Assembly (NCBI RefSeq): GCF_012275445.1
Contig: NZ_JAAZQK010000003.1
Coordinates: 186,001 to 250,000 of the forward strand
From: Rhizobacter sp. SG703
Lineage (GTDB): Bacteria; Pseudomonadota; Gammaproteobacteria; Burkholderiales; Burkholderiaceae_C
Direction of reading: 5' to 3'
DNA length: 64,000 nt
Position 1 is the first letter of the stretch, and each line of letters starts with the position of its first letter. Below are positions 43,737-54,815 of the stretch, one piece after another. Both the position numbers and the translations under genes were made by a program. The notes below the pieces were generated by a model. The model did no database searches. It was not told the DNA's origin and saw only the letters and a program-made list of their open reading frames with translations.

Positions 43737-43799
43737 GCCGAAGCGCCTTCGGCGCCTCCCCCCAGGGGGCACCGCCAGCGGCCCGGCAAAGCCGGTTCC
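43737..43799 (+). repeat. Dispersed intergenic repeat, copy 1
   Basis: GAAGCGCCTTCGGCGCCTCCCC is followed by CAGGGGG and then a 20-base core, 43780-43799 (GGCCCGGCAAAGCCGG plus four bases), which recurs exactly but inverted at 44750-44769. GAAGCGCCTTCGGCGCC also forms its own hairpin. I recall this as a common Burkholderiales intergenic element, not verified. Confidence 0.65.
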
Positions 43800-43831
43800 A
43801 CGGCGTCCGCTGGGTGGAAGCGCTTCATGCG

Positions 43832-44305
43832 ATGTCGCTGTTGCTGCTCGCCGGCTGCGCCGGCTACGACCCCGGTGGCCTGATGCCCGGTGCGCCGCGC
43901 AGCGCGATCGTCGAGCGCATGGGCCCGCCCACCGGCGAACGCCCGCTGCCCGGCGGCGGCAAGCGGCTCGAATACGCGCGCGGCCCGTTCGGCAAGCACA
44001 CCTACATGCTCGATGTCGATGCACAGGGCCGGCTCAGCGGCTGGCAGCAGGTGCTGACCGAGGCGCGCTTCAATGCGGTGATGATCGGCACGCCGGGCGA
44101 GCAGATCCTGTTCGAATTCGGCCGTCCGGCGCAGCAGCAGCGCATCGGCCGCCAGCACCTGACGGTGTGGTCGTACCGCTACGAGACGCCGTTCTGCCAG
44201 TGGTTCCAGGTCAGCGTCGGCGATGATGGCAAGGTGGTCGAGACCGGGTACGGCATCGACCCGATGTGCGACTACAACGACCACGACAACGACAACCGAC
44301 CATGA
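43832..44305 (+). CDS. SmpA/OmlA-like small lipoprotein
   Basis: 157 residues. A lipobox LLAGC lies only nine residues into the frame, so a GTG at 43814 (VEALHAMSLLLLAGC) may be the true start, giving a more normal signal peptide. GLMPGAPRSAIVERMGPPTGERPLPGGGKRLEYARGPFG and a second TPGEQILFEFGRPAQ show the repeated SmpA/OmlA (BamE-like) fold. The family is structural, in the outer membrane. Stop overlaps the next start (ATGA). The dispersed repeat lies just upstream. Confidence 0.75.
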   Translation: MSLLLLAGCAGYDPGGLMPGAPRSAIVERMGPPTGERPLPGGGKRLEYARGPFGKHTYMLDVDAQGRLSGWQQVLTEARFNAVMIGTPGEQILFEFGRPAQQQRIGRQHLTVWSYRYETPFCQWFQVSVGDDGKVVETGYGIDPMCDYNDHDNDNRP

Positions 44306-44673
44306 GCGCTCCCGCGTCGATCTCCCTCTATGGCATCCCGAATTGCGACACCGTCAAGAAGGCCCGCCAGTGGCTGGCCGGGCAGGGCGCCGCGGTGCAG
44401 TTCCACGATTTCAAGAAAGACGGCGTGCCTGACGCGTTGATCGACGGCTGGCTGAAACAGGTCGACTGGGAGACGCTGCTCAATCGCAAGGGCACCAGCT
44501 GGCGCGGCCTCGACGACGCGACCAAGGCGGGCGTCACCGACGCCGCGTCGGCGCGCGCGGTGATGCAGGCCCAGCCGAGCACGATCAAGCGGCCGGTGGT
44601 GCGCTGGGCCGACGGCTCGGTGACGGTCGGATTTTCGGAGCAAGTGTTCGCGCAAGCGCTCAGGAACGGTTGA
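44302..44673 (+). CDS. ArsC/Spx-family reductase (YffB-like)
   Basis: 123 residues, thioredoxin-like ArsC fold. LYGIPNCDTVKKARQWL holds the redox Cys (C15) without a second Cys (CDTV), and IKRPVV and the VGFSEQVF ending are YffB-like. Family proteins are glutathione-dependent reductases of uncertain substrate; true arsenate reduction is not implied. The start overlaps the upstream stop (ATGA). Confidence 0.85.
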   Translation: MSAPASISLYGIPNCDTVKKARQWLAGQGAAVQFHDFKKDGVPDALIDGWLKQVDWETLLNRKGTSWRGLDDATKAGVTDAASARAVMQAQPSTIKRPVVRWADGSVTVGFSEQVFAQALRNG

Positions 44674-44678
44674 TCCCC

Positions 44679-44707
44679 GGATTCCGCTGCGCTTCATCCG
44701 GGCTACG
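44679..44707 (+). repeat. Short intergenic repeat, ATCCGGGCTACG type
   Basis: GGATTCCGCTGCGCTTCATC and the following CGGGCTACG, right after the ArsC-like gene, match a short intergenic element known to me from many proteobacteria. Only one copy is seen in the window. No terminal repeats or open frame. Confidence 0.35.
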
Positions 44708-44749
44708 AGCCCGCGCGCCGCGGAGGGCGGCCGATCAAGCAACTCCCGC

Positions 44750-44769
44750 GGAACCGGCTTTGCCGGGCC
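44750..44769 (-). repeat. Dispersed intergenic repeat, inverted copy 2
   Basis: The 20 bases here are the exact reverse complement of 43780-43799. A related tail (GAAGCGACTGGGGGG, about 44801-44815) also recalls the GAAGCG...CCCCC side of copy 1. The inverted pair flanks the OmlA-like and ArsC-like genes, about 0.95 kb apart. Confidence 0.65.
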
Positions 44770-44819
44770 TCTGGCCCGGCGCGGCCTGCAAGGCAGGAGC
44801 GAAGCGACTGGGGGGCCGT

Positions 44820-47582
<2,763 letters not shown>

Positions 47583-47836
47583 GGGCAGCTCTCCGTGAGG
47601 GGTCATCGCAAGGGGTCGGGTCGAACGATTGTGCCCCCGGGCGCAGCAAGATCCGTGACACGGCTCACGAAAACCCCAGGCGCCGGGCTGCCGGGCGGTG
47701 CCCGGGCCGGGCCGGTGAGCGGGGCCGCCGCGTGAAGTGAGCGGTAATCCTGCGCTTATTGCCCTGACCGGGCCGGGGCCGTCCTGACCACAATGGGGCG
47801 AACCGATATCCTCCTGCCCGCACGGACGCCCCACGC

Positions 47837-49684
47837 ATGGACACCCGCCCCGTCTCGCCCGCCTCTGCCGCGACCCCCGCCGAGGTGGAGCGCGAAATCG
47901 CGCATGCCCGTTCCGGCGGCATGCAGCTCAACGAGCTGCTCGACCGCGCCCAGAGCCTCGCGCAGCGCGGGCTGGCCGAGGCCTCGGCCCAGCTGTACGA
48001 GAACTGGATCGCGCACACCGAATCGCCGTGGCGCCATGTCGCCTGCTTCAACTGGGGCACCGTGCTCGGGCTGATGAACCGCCATGTCGAGGCCGAGCAG
48101 GCCTACCGCCGGGCGCTGGTCTTCCATGCCGATTTCCCGCAGGCGCGCCTGAACCTGGGCCACCAGCTGGAGCACCTGGGCCGCCCCGAAGAGGCGCTGG
48201 CCGAATGGCGCACCGTCGTCGACGTCACCGCATCGAACCCGCAGGGCCTGAAGGAGATCCGGCTGCATGCGCTGAACAACCTGGCGCGGCTGCTGGAAAT
48301 GCAGCGCCGCTTTGCCGAATCCGAAGCCGCGCTGGTGCTCAGCCTGGAACTGAAAGCCGACCAGTCGGACGTGCTGCAGCACTACGTGCACATCCGCCAG
48401 AAGCAGTGCGAATGGCCCGTCTACCAGGCGGTCGGCGAGGTCACGCCGAACCAGCTGATGGTCGGCACCTCGCCGCTGGCGACGCTGGGGCTGAGCGACG
48501 ACCCTGCCGTGCAGCTGATGGCCGCGCAGCGCTTCGTGCACACCCGGGTGCCGAAGCCGCCGGCGGTGCCGGTGCACGCCGGCCGCCCGCCGCGCAGCGG
48601 CCGCATCAAGGTCGGCTACCTGTCGGGCGACCTGTGCATGCACGCGGTCGGCCTGCTGACCGCCGAACTGCTGGAGCTGCACGACCGCAGCCGCTTCGAG
48701 GTGCATGGCTTCTGCTGGTCGCGCGAAGACGGCACGCCATTGCGCGCCCGGCTGCGCAAGGCGATGGACGTGTTCGTGCCGCTGGCCGGCGTCGACGACG
48801 CGACCGCCGCGCAACTGATCGCGCAGCACGGCATCGACGTGCTGGTCGACCTGCAGGGCATCACCAACGGCGCGCGGCCGGCCATCCTCGGCCACCGCCC
48901 GGCGCCGGTGCAGGTCAGCTACCTCGGCCTGCCGGCCACCTCGGGGCTGCCGGGGGTCGACTGGATCCTGGCCGACCGCTTCGTGATGCCGCCCGAGCTG
49001 CTGCCGTACATGACCGAGAAGCCGCTGTACGTGCCGCACTGCTACCAGGTCAGCGACCGCCAGCGCGAGAGCGGCGCGGTGCCGACGCGCGCGCAGTACG
49101 GGCTGCCGGAAGACGCCTTCGTGTTCTGCTCGTTCAACAACAACCACAAGTTCACCGAGCCGGTGTTCGCGAGCTGGATGCGCATGCTGCAGCAGGTGCC
49201 GCGCAGCGTGCTGTGGCTGCTGGCCGACAACGAATGGGCGCAGGAGAACATGCTGCGCCAGGCCGATGCGTTCGGCATTGCGCGCGAGCGGCTGGTCTTC
49301 GCGCCGCGGGTGATGCCGGCCGACTACCTTGCGCGCTTCCCGCTGGCCGACCTGTTCCTCGACACCTTCCCGTACAACGCCGGTACCACCGCGAGCGATG
49401 CGCTGTGGATGGGCCTGCCGATCCTGACCTGCGCCGGCCGCACCTACATCGCGCGCATGGCCGGCAGCCTGCTGACGGCGGTCGGGCTGCCCGACCTGAT
49501 CACGAACTCGCTCGCCGACTACGAGCGCCTCGGCGTGCAGCTCGGCCACAACCCGGCGCGCATCGCGTCGTACAAGCGCTACCTGGCCGAGCACGGCCGG
49601 CAATCGAAGCTGTTCGACGTGCCGGGCCTGGTGCGCGACATCGAGGCCGAGTTCGAGCGGCTCGCGCTGCAGCACCGCGGCTGA
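47837..49684 (+). CDS. SPINDLY-family O-linked glycosyltransferase (GT41) with TPRs
   Basis: 615 residues, cytoplasmic. TPR-like repeats fill about 60-190 ([45 protein letters not shown]). The GT41 catalytic domain follows (about 245-610) with [51 protein letters not shown] and [17 protein letters not shown], close to O-GlcNAc-transferase/SPINDLY enzymes. Such enzymes glycosylate proteins on Ser/Thr/Asn, including adhesins (HMW1C type). It sits 29 bp upstream of a type I exporter, so its target may be the secreted RTX protein (inference). Confidence 0.9.
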   Translation: MDTRPVSPASAATPAEVEREIAHARSGGMQLNELLDRAQSLAQRGLAEASAQLYENWIAHTESPWRHVACFNWGTVLGLMNRHVEAEQAYRRALVFHADFPQARLNLGHQLEHLGRPEEALAEWRTVVDVTASNPQGLKEIRLHALNNLARLLEMQRRFAESEAALVLSLELKADQSDVLQHYVHIRQKQCEWPVYQAVGEVTPNQLMVGTSPLATLGLSDDPAVQLMAAQRFVHTRVPKPPAVPVHAGRPPRSGRIKVGYLSGDLCMHAVGLLTAELLELHDRSRFEVHGFCWSREDGTPLRARLRKAMDVFVPLAGVDDATAAQLIAQHGIDVLVDLQGITNGARPAILGHRPAPVQVSYLGLPATSGLPGVDWILADRFVMPPELLPYMTEKPLYVPHCYQVSDRQRESGAVPTRAQYGLPEDAFVFCSFNNNHKFTEPVFASWMRMLQQVPRSVLWLLADNEWAQENMLRQADAFGIARERLVFAPRVMPADYLARFPLADLFLDTFPYNAGTTASDALWMGLPILTCAGRTYIARMAGSLLTAVGLPDLITNSLADYERLGVQLGHNPARIASYKRYLAEHGRQSKLFDVPGLVRDIEAEFERLALQHRG

Positions 49685-49713
49685 ACGAGCCGGACGAGCG
49701 CGCCTGCTGATCC

Positions 49714-51978
49714 ATGGACCGACAAGAGCCCTTCATCGAACCCGGAGCCGGTGGCGCTGCTGCAGCCGCCGCGCCGCCGGACGATGCCTTGCTGCAGTCC
49801 ATCGTCTGGCTGACCCGCCACCACGGCCGCGAGCGCTCGGCTGCGTCGCTGCTGGCCGGCATGCCGCTGGCTGGCGCGCTCGGGCCCGACCAGGCGGTGC
49901 GCGCGATGCGCGAGGCCGGCTTCAACGCCGGACTGGTGCAGCGCAAGATCGCCGACATCCATTCGCTGCTGCTGCCGGCGGTGCTGCTGCTGCGCAACGG
50001 CGACGCCTGCATCGTCGTCAAGCGCTTGTCCGCCGACGCCTACGAAGTGGTGATGCCGGGGCCGGAGTCCCACACCTGCAAGGCGAGCGAAGCCGAGCTG
50101 GCCGGCGAGTACACCGGCATCGCGTTCGTCGCGTCGCCGAAGGTGCAGGCGCCGAACGCCGAGCACAACGAGGCGCTGCGCGACCCGAACAGCCACTGGC
50201 TGTGGGGCACGATGCGCCGCTTCATCCCGTATTACCGTTCGGCGCTGCTGGCCGCGATGCTCAGCAACGTGCTGATGATGGTGACCGGCATCGTGACCTC
50301 GGTGGTCTACGACAAGGTGATCCCGCACCAGGCTTTCGTCACGCTGTGGGCGCTGGCCACCGGCGCGGCGCTCGCGCTGGTGTTCGACCTGGTCGCGCGC
50401 CAGCTGCGCACCCACCTGATCGACGCGGCCGGCAAGAAGGCCGACCTGATCATCGGCTCGCTGCTGTTCCGCCAGACGCTGGGCGTGCGCATGGAGCACC
50501 GTCCGGCCTCGGCCGGTTCGTACGCCCACCACCTGGCGCAGATCGAGCTGGTGCGCGATTTCTTTGCCGGCGCGACGCTGTCGGCCGTCAGCGACCTGCC
50601 GTTCATCGCGCTGTTCGTCGCGATGGTGTTCATCGTCGGCGGGCCGCTCGGCTGGGTGATCGTGCTGGCGATCCCGCTGATCCTCGGCATGGCCTGGGCG
50701 ATCCAGGGCGCGCTGCGGCGCTCGATGGCGGCCAACATGCATTTCCATGCCGACCTGCAGGGCGTGCTGGTCGAGGCGGTCGAAGGGTTGGAAGACCTGA
50801 AGGCGGCCGGCGCGCAAGGCCAGTTCCTGCGCCGCTATGAAGACGCCACCGCGGCCGCGGCCGAATCGTCGCTGCGCGCGCGGGCGCTGTCGGGCCTGAC
50901 GAACAACATCTCGGCCGCCGCGCAGCAGGCCATCACGCTGGTGATGCTGGTGTGGGGCGTGTACCTGATCAAGGAGGGCGCGGTGACCGGCGGCGCGCTG
51001 ATCGGCGCGGTGATGTTCGCCGGCCGCGCGATCGCGCCGCTCGGCAGCGTGGTCAGCCTCGCGACGCGCTACCAGGGCGCGCGCGCCGCGATGGCCGCGC
51101 TCGACCAGATGATGGCGCTGCCGGTGGAGCGCGAGAGTGGCAAGAGCTACATCGCCAACCACCGCATCACCGGCAAGCTCGGCCTGCACGAGCTGAACTT
51201 CGCGTACCCGGCGACCGGCGGCGACGGCGCGGCGCCGAAGGTGCTGAAGGGCATCAACCTGAAGTTCGAGCCGGGCGAGCGGGTCGTGATCCTCGGGCGC
51301 ATCGGCAGCGGCAAATCGACGATCCTGCGCTTGCTGGCCGGGCTGTACCAGCCGACGGAAGGCATGGTCGAGGTCGACGGCATCGACCTGCGGCAGATCG
51401 ATCCGGCCGACTTCCGCGCGAAGGTCGGCTTCGTGTCGCAGGAGCCGCGGCTCTTCAACGGCACGCTGCGCGAGAACGTGATGCTCGGCCGTGCGACGGT
51501 CGACCCGGCGCGGCTGGCCGAGGTGGCCCGCGTGACCGGTCTCGACCGCGTGGTCGCATCGCACCCTCAGGGTTGGGAGCTGTCGGTCGGCGAGATGGGC
51601 GGGCTGCTGTCGGGCGGGCAGCGGCAGCTGGTCGCGCTGGCGCGGTGCCTGGCGACGCAGCCGCAGATCCTGCTGATGGACGAGCCGACCAGTTCGATGG
51701 ATGCGCAGTCGGAAGTGATGTTCCTGCGCCAGCTGAATGAAGCGGCGGGCAAGCGCACGCTGATCATGGTGACGCACCGCCCGGCGGTGCTGGAGCTAGC
51801 GCAGCGGGTGATCGTGGTCGACGGCGGCAAGATCGTGCTCGACGGGCCCAAGGCGCAGGTGCTGGCCGCGCTGTCGGGTGCGAAGCCGGCCGCGACGGCG
51901 ACGCCGGAGGGCAACGGTCCGAGCAACCTGCACCTGCACCCCGCGGCGCAGCCGGTGCAACGCGAGGCGGCAGTCTGA
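49714..51978 (+). CDS. Type I secretion ABC transporter/ATPase (LapB-like)
   Basis: 754-residue inner-membrane exporter. Its N-terminal ~130 residues have the size of a C39-peptidase-like domain but no catalytic Cys and no clear His, so it should recognise rather than cleave the substrate. Six membrane helices follow (about 165-480), then an ABC domain: Walker A GRIGSGKST (near 528), signature LLSGGQRQ (near 632), Walker B LLMDEPTSS (near 652). Similar to LapB/RTX adhesin exporters. Two bp upstream of its HlyD partner. Starts 29 bp after the GT41 gene. Confidence 0.92.
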   Translation: MDRQEPFIEPGAGGAAAAAAPPDDALLQSIVWLTRHHGRERSAASLLAGMPLAGALGPDQAVRAMREAGFNAGLVQRKIADIHSLLLPAVLLLRNGDACIVVKRLSADAYEVVMPGPESHTCKASEAELAGEYTGIAFVASPKVQAPNAEHNEALRDPNSHWLWGTMRRFIPYYRSALLAAMLSNVLMMVTGIVTSVVYDKVIPHQAFVTLWALATGAALALVFDLVARQLRTHLIDAAGKKADLIIGSLLFRQTLGVRMEHRPASAGSYAHHLAQIELVRDFFAGATLSAVSDLPFIALFVAMVFIVGGPLGWVIVLAIPLILGMAWAIQGALRRSMAANMHFHADLQGVLVEAVEGLEDLKAAGAQGQFLRRYEDATAAAAESSLRARALSGLTNNISAAAQQAITLVMLVWGVYLIKEGAVTGGALIGAVMFAGRAIAPLGSVVSLATRYQGARAAMAALDQMMALPVERESGKSYIANHRITGKLGLHELNFAYPATGGDGAAPKVLKGINLKFEPGERVVILGRIGSGKSTILRLLAGLYQPTEGMVEVDGIDLRQIDPADFRAKVGFVSQEPRLFNGTLRENVMLGRATVDPARLAEVARVTGLDRVVASHPQGWELSVGEMGGLLSGGQRQLVALARCLATQPQILLMDEPTSSMDAQSEVMFLRQLNEAAGKRTLIMVTHRPAVLELAQRVIVVDGGKIVLDGPKAQVLAALSGAKPAATATPEGNGPSNLHLHPAAQPVQREAAV

Positions 51979-51980
51979 CC

Positions 51981-53207
51981 ATGTTCGGCAGAACGAAGAA
52001 ACAAGCCGAGCTGAAATCCGGCGATGCCAAGTTCCTCAGCGAGGTCCGTGCCGCGCAGGTGATGGACGACATGTCGCGCGCGACCTGGACGCTGTACCTG
52101 ATGGCCGTCGCAGTGATCGTCGCGATCGCGTGGGCGTCGACGGCGCGTGTCGACGAAATCACGCGCGCCGACGGCCGGGTGGTACCCGACGGCAAGGAGC
52201 AGGTGATCGCGAGCCTCGAAGGCGGCATCCTGCGCGAGCTGTTCGTGCGCGAGGGCATGCAGGTGCAGGAGGGGCAGGAGCTGGCGCAGCTCGACCCGAC
52301 GCGCTTCGAATCGCAGCAGAACGAGGCCCAGGTCAAGCGCGCGGCGCTGCGCGGCACCGTCGCGCGGCTGACGGCCGAGGCGAACGGCCGTGCGCTGCAG
52401 TTCCCGGCCGATGTGTCGGCGTTGTCGAGCGTCGTGGAATCGGAGACCGATGCCTACAACGCCCGCAAGCGGGCGCTCGATGAAGCGGTGCGCTCGAACA
52501 GCCGCAGCATCGAGCTGGTGATGAAGGAGCTCGGCGTCTCGGAGGCGATGTCGGCCAAGGGGCTGATGTCCGAGGTCGAGGTGATGCGCTTGCGCCGCCA
52601 GGTGAACGACCTGCACCTGCAGTCGCAGGAGCGCGTGAACCGTTTCCGGCAGGATGCGAGCACCGAGCTCGTGCGGGTGCAGACCGACCTGGCGCAGATC
52701 GAAGAGCAGCTCGCCGGCCGGCAGGACGTGCTGCGCCGCACGGTGCTGAAGTCGCCGGTGCGCGGGCTGGTGAAGAACATCCGCTCGGTGACGGTGGGCG
52801 GGGTCGTCAGCCCGGGCGCCGCGATGATGGAGATCGTGCCGATCACGTCGCGGGTGCTGATCGAGGCGCGCGTGAAGCCGTCGGAGATCGGCTTCCTGCG
52901 GGTCGGGCAGACGGCCGAGGTCAAGCTCGCGGCCTACGACTACACGACCTACGGCGGGCTGAAGGGCAAGATCGAATACATCAGCCCGGACGCGCTCGGC
53001 GACACCGAGAAGGCCGCCGCGCCGGACCAGACCTACTACCGCGTGATGCTGCGCACCGACCGTTCGACGCTGCGCGAGCGCGGCAAGCCGCTGACGGTGC
53101 TGCCGGGGATGACCGGGTCGGTGGAGGTGCGCACCGGGGAGCGCTCGGTGCTGAGCTTTCTGCTGCGGCCGATGCTGAAGTCGAAGGAAGCGTTTCGCGA
53201 ACGTTGA
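51981..53207 (+). CDS. Type I secretion membrane fusion protein (HlyD/LapC-like)
   Basis: 408 residues. One inner-membrane helix (about 35-55), a lipoyl half-motif (GGILRELFVREGMQVQEGQEL), a long coiled-coil hairpin (about 110-250), second lipoyl half (LKSPVRGLVKNIRSVTVGGVV) and the beta-barrel ending FLLRPMLKSKEAFRER. It bridges the exporter and TolC in the periplasm. Its stop lies in a 176-bp palindrome shared with the convergent paralogue. ABC gene is directly upstream. Confidence 0.93.
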   Translation: MFGRTKKQAELKSGDAKFLSEVRAAQVMDDMSRATWTLYLMAVAVIVAIAWASTARVDEITRADGRVVPDGKEQVIASLEGGILRELFVREGMQVQEGQELAQLDPTRFESQQNEAQVKRAALRGTVARLTAEANGRALQFPADVSALSSVVESETDAYNARKRALDEAVRSNSRSIELVMKELGVSEAMSAKGLMSEVEVMRLRRQVNDLHLQSQERVNRFRQDASTELVRVQTDLAQIEEQLAGRQDVLRRTVLKSPVRGLVKNIRSVTVGGVVSPGAAMMEIVPITSRVLIEARVKPSEIGFLRVGQTAEVKLAAYDYTTYGGLKGKIEYISPDALGDTEKAAAPDQTYYRVMLRTDRSTLRERGKPLTVLPGMTGSVEVRTGERSVLSFLLRPMLKSKEAFRER

Positions 53208-53374
53208 TTGTTCGTTCGAATGTGCGTTCGCAAAGGCGCGGGTGGGGAGGCTGTGGCGCACCGTCGGGTGCGGTCCTCGGCCCCGGGGGGCCGAGGACTG
53301 CCCTCCGTATTGGCGCTCCACGGCCTCCCCCACGCGCCTTTCCAACGAGCATGCGAACGAACAACTCAACGTTC
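53199..53374. repeat. 176-bp imperfect palindrome between convergent HlyD genes
   Basis: The arms begin at the same nine bases GAACGTTGA at 53199-53207 (+) and at 53366-53374 read on the - strand. Each contains TTGTTCGTTCG, AAAGGCGCG and a GGGGAGGC stretch. They meet at a perfect 11-bp stem TCCTCGGCCCC/GGGGCCGAGGA with a GG loop (53274-53297). By eye about four of five bases match. It spans the whole intergenic gap and both stop codons. It likely folds as one long hairpin and may end transcription from both sides. Confidence 0.85.
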
Positions 53375-54814
53375 CCGCATGCTCTCGCTCGCGTGCTCGA
53401 TCAAAGGCGACAGCAGGAAGTCGATCACCCGCCGCGTGCCGATCTTCACCTCGGCCGTCACGGCCATCCCGGCGCTCAGCGCCACCGTGCGCCCGTCGAC
53501 GACGATCGTGCCCTTGTCGAGCCGCACCCGCGTCGAATAGACCAACCCGCGCTTGTCGTCGTTGATCGCATCGCTCGACACCGACGCGACGCGCGCATGC
53601 AGCACGCCGTAGCGGGTGTACGGAAAGGTCTCGACCTTCACCTCGGCCGGCTGGCCCGGCGCGATGAAGCCGATGTCGCGGTTCTCGATCATCGCCTCGA
53701 CCTCCAGCGGCATGTCGCGCGGCACCACCAGCATCAGCGGCTGCGCCGCGGTGACGACACCGCCGACCGTGTGCACCGCCAGCTGCTGCACCGTGCCGTC
53801 GACCGGCGCGAGCAGCCGCTGCGCATCGCGTCGCGACGCCGCCTTGCGCAGCTCCTGCTCCAGCGCCGCCACCTTCTGCTGCGCCGCGGTGATCGCATCG
53901 AGGGCGCCACGCCGCGCCTCGGCCACCAGCTGCTCGCGCTGCCGGCGCGATTGCAGCAGGCTCGCATCGACCTCGGCCACGCGGCTCGTCAATGCGGCCA
54001 GGTCGGCCTCCTGCTCGATGCGCGCCTGCTCGCGGTCGAGGTACCCGTGCCGCGAGACGAAATTCCGGTCGACCAGGTCCTTCAGGTCGGCCGCGCGCTG
54101 GCGCGCCAGCGGCACCGTCTGCTCCAGCTTGTGCACCGATTCGAGCGTCGAGCGGCGACTCGCCTCGCGCTGCGCCATCTCGGCATCGAGCCGGGCCAGC
54201 CGCGCGCGGTGCTCGCCGACTTGGCCGGCCAGCATCCGGCGGGCTTCGTCGAAGGCGCTGTCGCTGACCGACGGCGGCCGCGGCAGCGTCGCGTCGCGCC
54301 CGCCGGCCAGCGCGTCGAGCAGCGCCTGCCCGCGCGCCACCTGCAGGCGCGCGGCCGCCAGGTCGCCTTCGGTCCGGTCGAGGTCGGCCTGCGTGGCCGT
54401 CAGGTCCAGCTCGATCAGCAGGTCGCCGGCACGCACCGCCTGGCCTTCGGTCACGCGGATCGCGCGCACCGTGCCGGGCTCGAGCGACTGCACCAGCTTG
54501 CTGCCTTCGGCCGGCACCACCTTGCCAGGCGCGACCGCGACGATGTCGAGCCGGCCGAAGCAGGCCCAGGCCGCCGCCAGCAGCGCAAAGCCGAGCAGCA
54601 GCCCGATCGCGACATGCGGCGCCGGCGACAGCGGGGTTTCCTGCAGCGACTGCGCGGCCGGCAGGAACTGCAGCTCGTGCGGCAGCCGGCGCGGCGGCGC
54701 CAGCGCGGCGCGGGCGCCCCAGGCGAGCCGCAGCGCGCGGCCGTAGCGGCGCAGCAGGTCGCCGAATGCGAGCAGGCTGACGGGCGTCTTCATGGTCGGC
54801 AGTCCCTTGTCCAT
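53366..54814 (-). CDS. Type I secretion membrane fusion protein, second copy (HlyD-like)
   Basis: 482 residues. Single membrane helix (about 66-88), lipoyl half LVQSLEPGTVRAIRVTEGQAVRAGD, long coiled coil (about 150-330), second lipoyl half LLAPVDGTVQQLAVHTVGGVV and C-terminal FLLSPLIEHASESMRER. Longer N-terminus (~60 residues) than the + strand paralogue, typical of HlyD with HlyB-type exporters. Starts one base after the exporter stop (TGAGATG). ATG at 54793 (MKTPVSLL) is an alternative. Partner of the exporter upstream on this strand. Confidence 0.93.
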   Translation of the reverse strand: MDKGLPTMKTPVSLLAFGDLLRRYGRALRLAWGARAALAPPRRLPHELQFLPAAQSLQETPLSPAPHVAIGLLLGFALLAAAWACFGRLDIVAVAPGKVVPAEGSKLVQSLEPGTVRAIRVTEGQAVRAGDLLIELDLTATQADLDRTEGDLAAARLQVARGQALLDALAGGRDATLPRPPSVSDSAFDEARRMLAGQVGEHRARLARLDAEMAQREASRRSTLESVHKLEQTVPLARQRAADLKDLVDRNFVSRHGYLDREQARIEQEADLAALTSRVAEVDASLLQSRRQREQLVAEARRGALDAITAAQQKVAALEQELRKAASRRDAQRLLAPVDGTVQQLAVHTVGGVVTAAQPLMLVVPRDMPLEVEAMIENRDIGFIAPGQPAEVKVETFPYTRYGVLHARVASVSSDAINDDKRGLVYSTRVRLDKGTIVVDGRTVALSAGMAVTAEVKIGTRRVIDFLLSPLIEHASESMRER

Positions 54815-54815
54815 C

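Noticed and set aside
44302-44673. Arsenate resistance gene arsC
   Set aside because: No ars genes nearby, single Cys motif and YffB-like ending; it is the general ArsC/Spx fold rather than a proven arsenate reductase.
53208-53540. Short open frames on both strands in the inter-HlyD region
   Set aside because: They arise from the two arms of the palindrome and give similar Arg/Gly-rich peptides; no ribosome site or domain.
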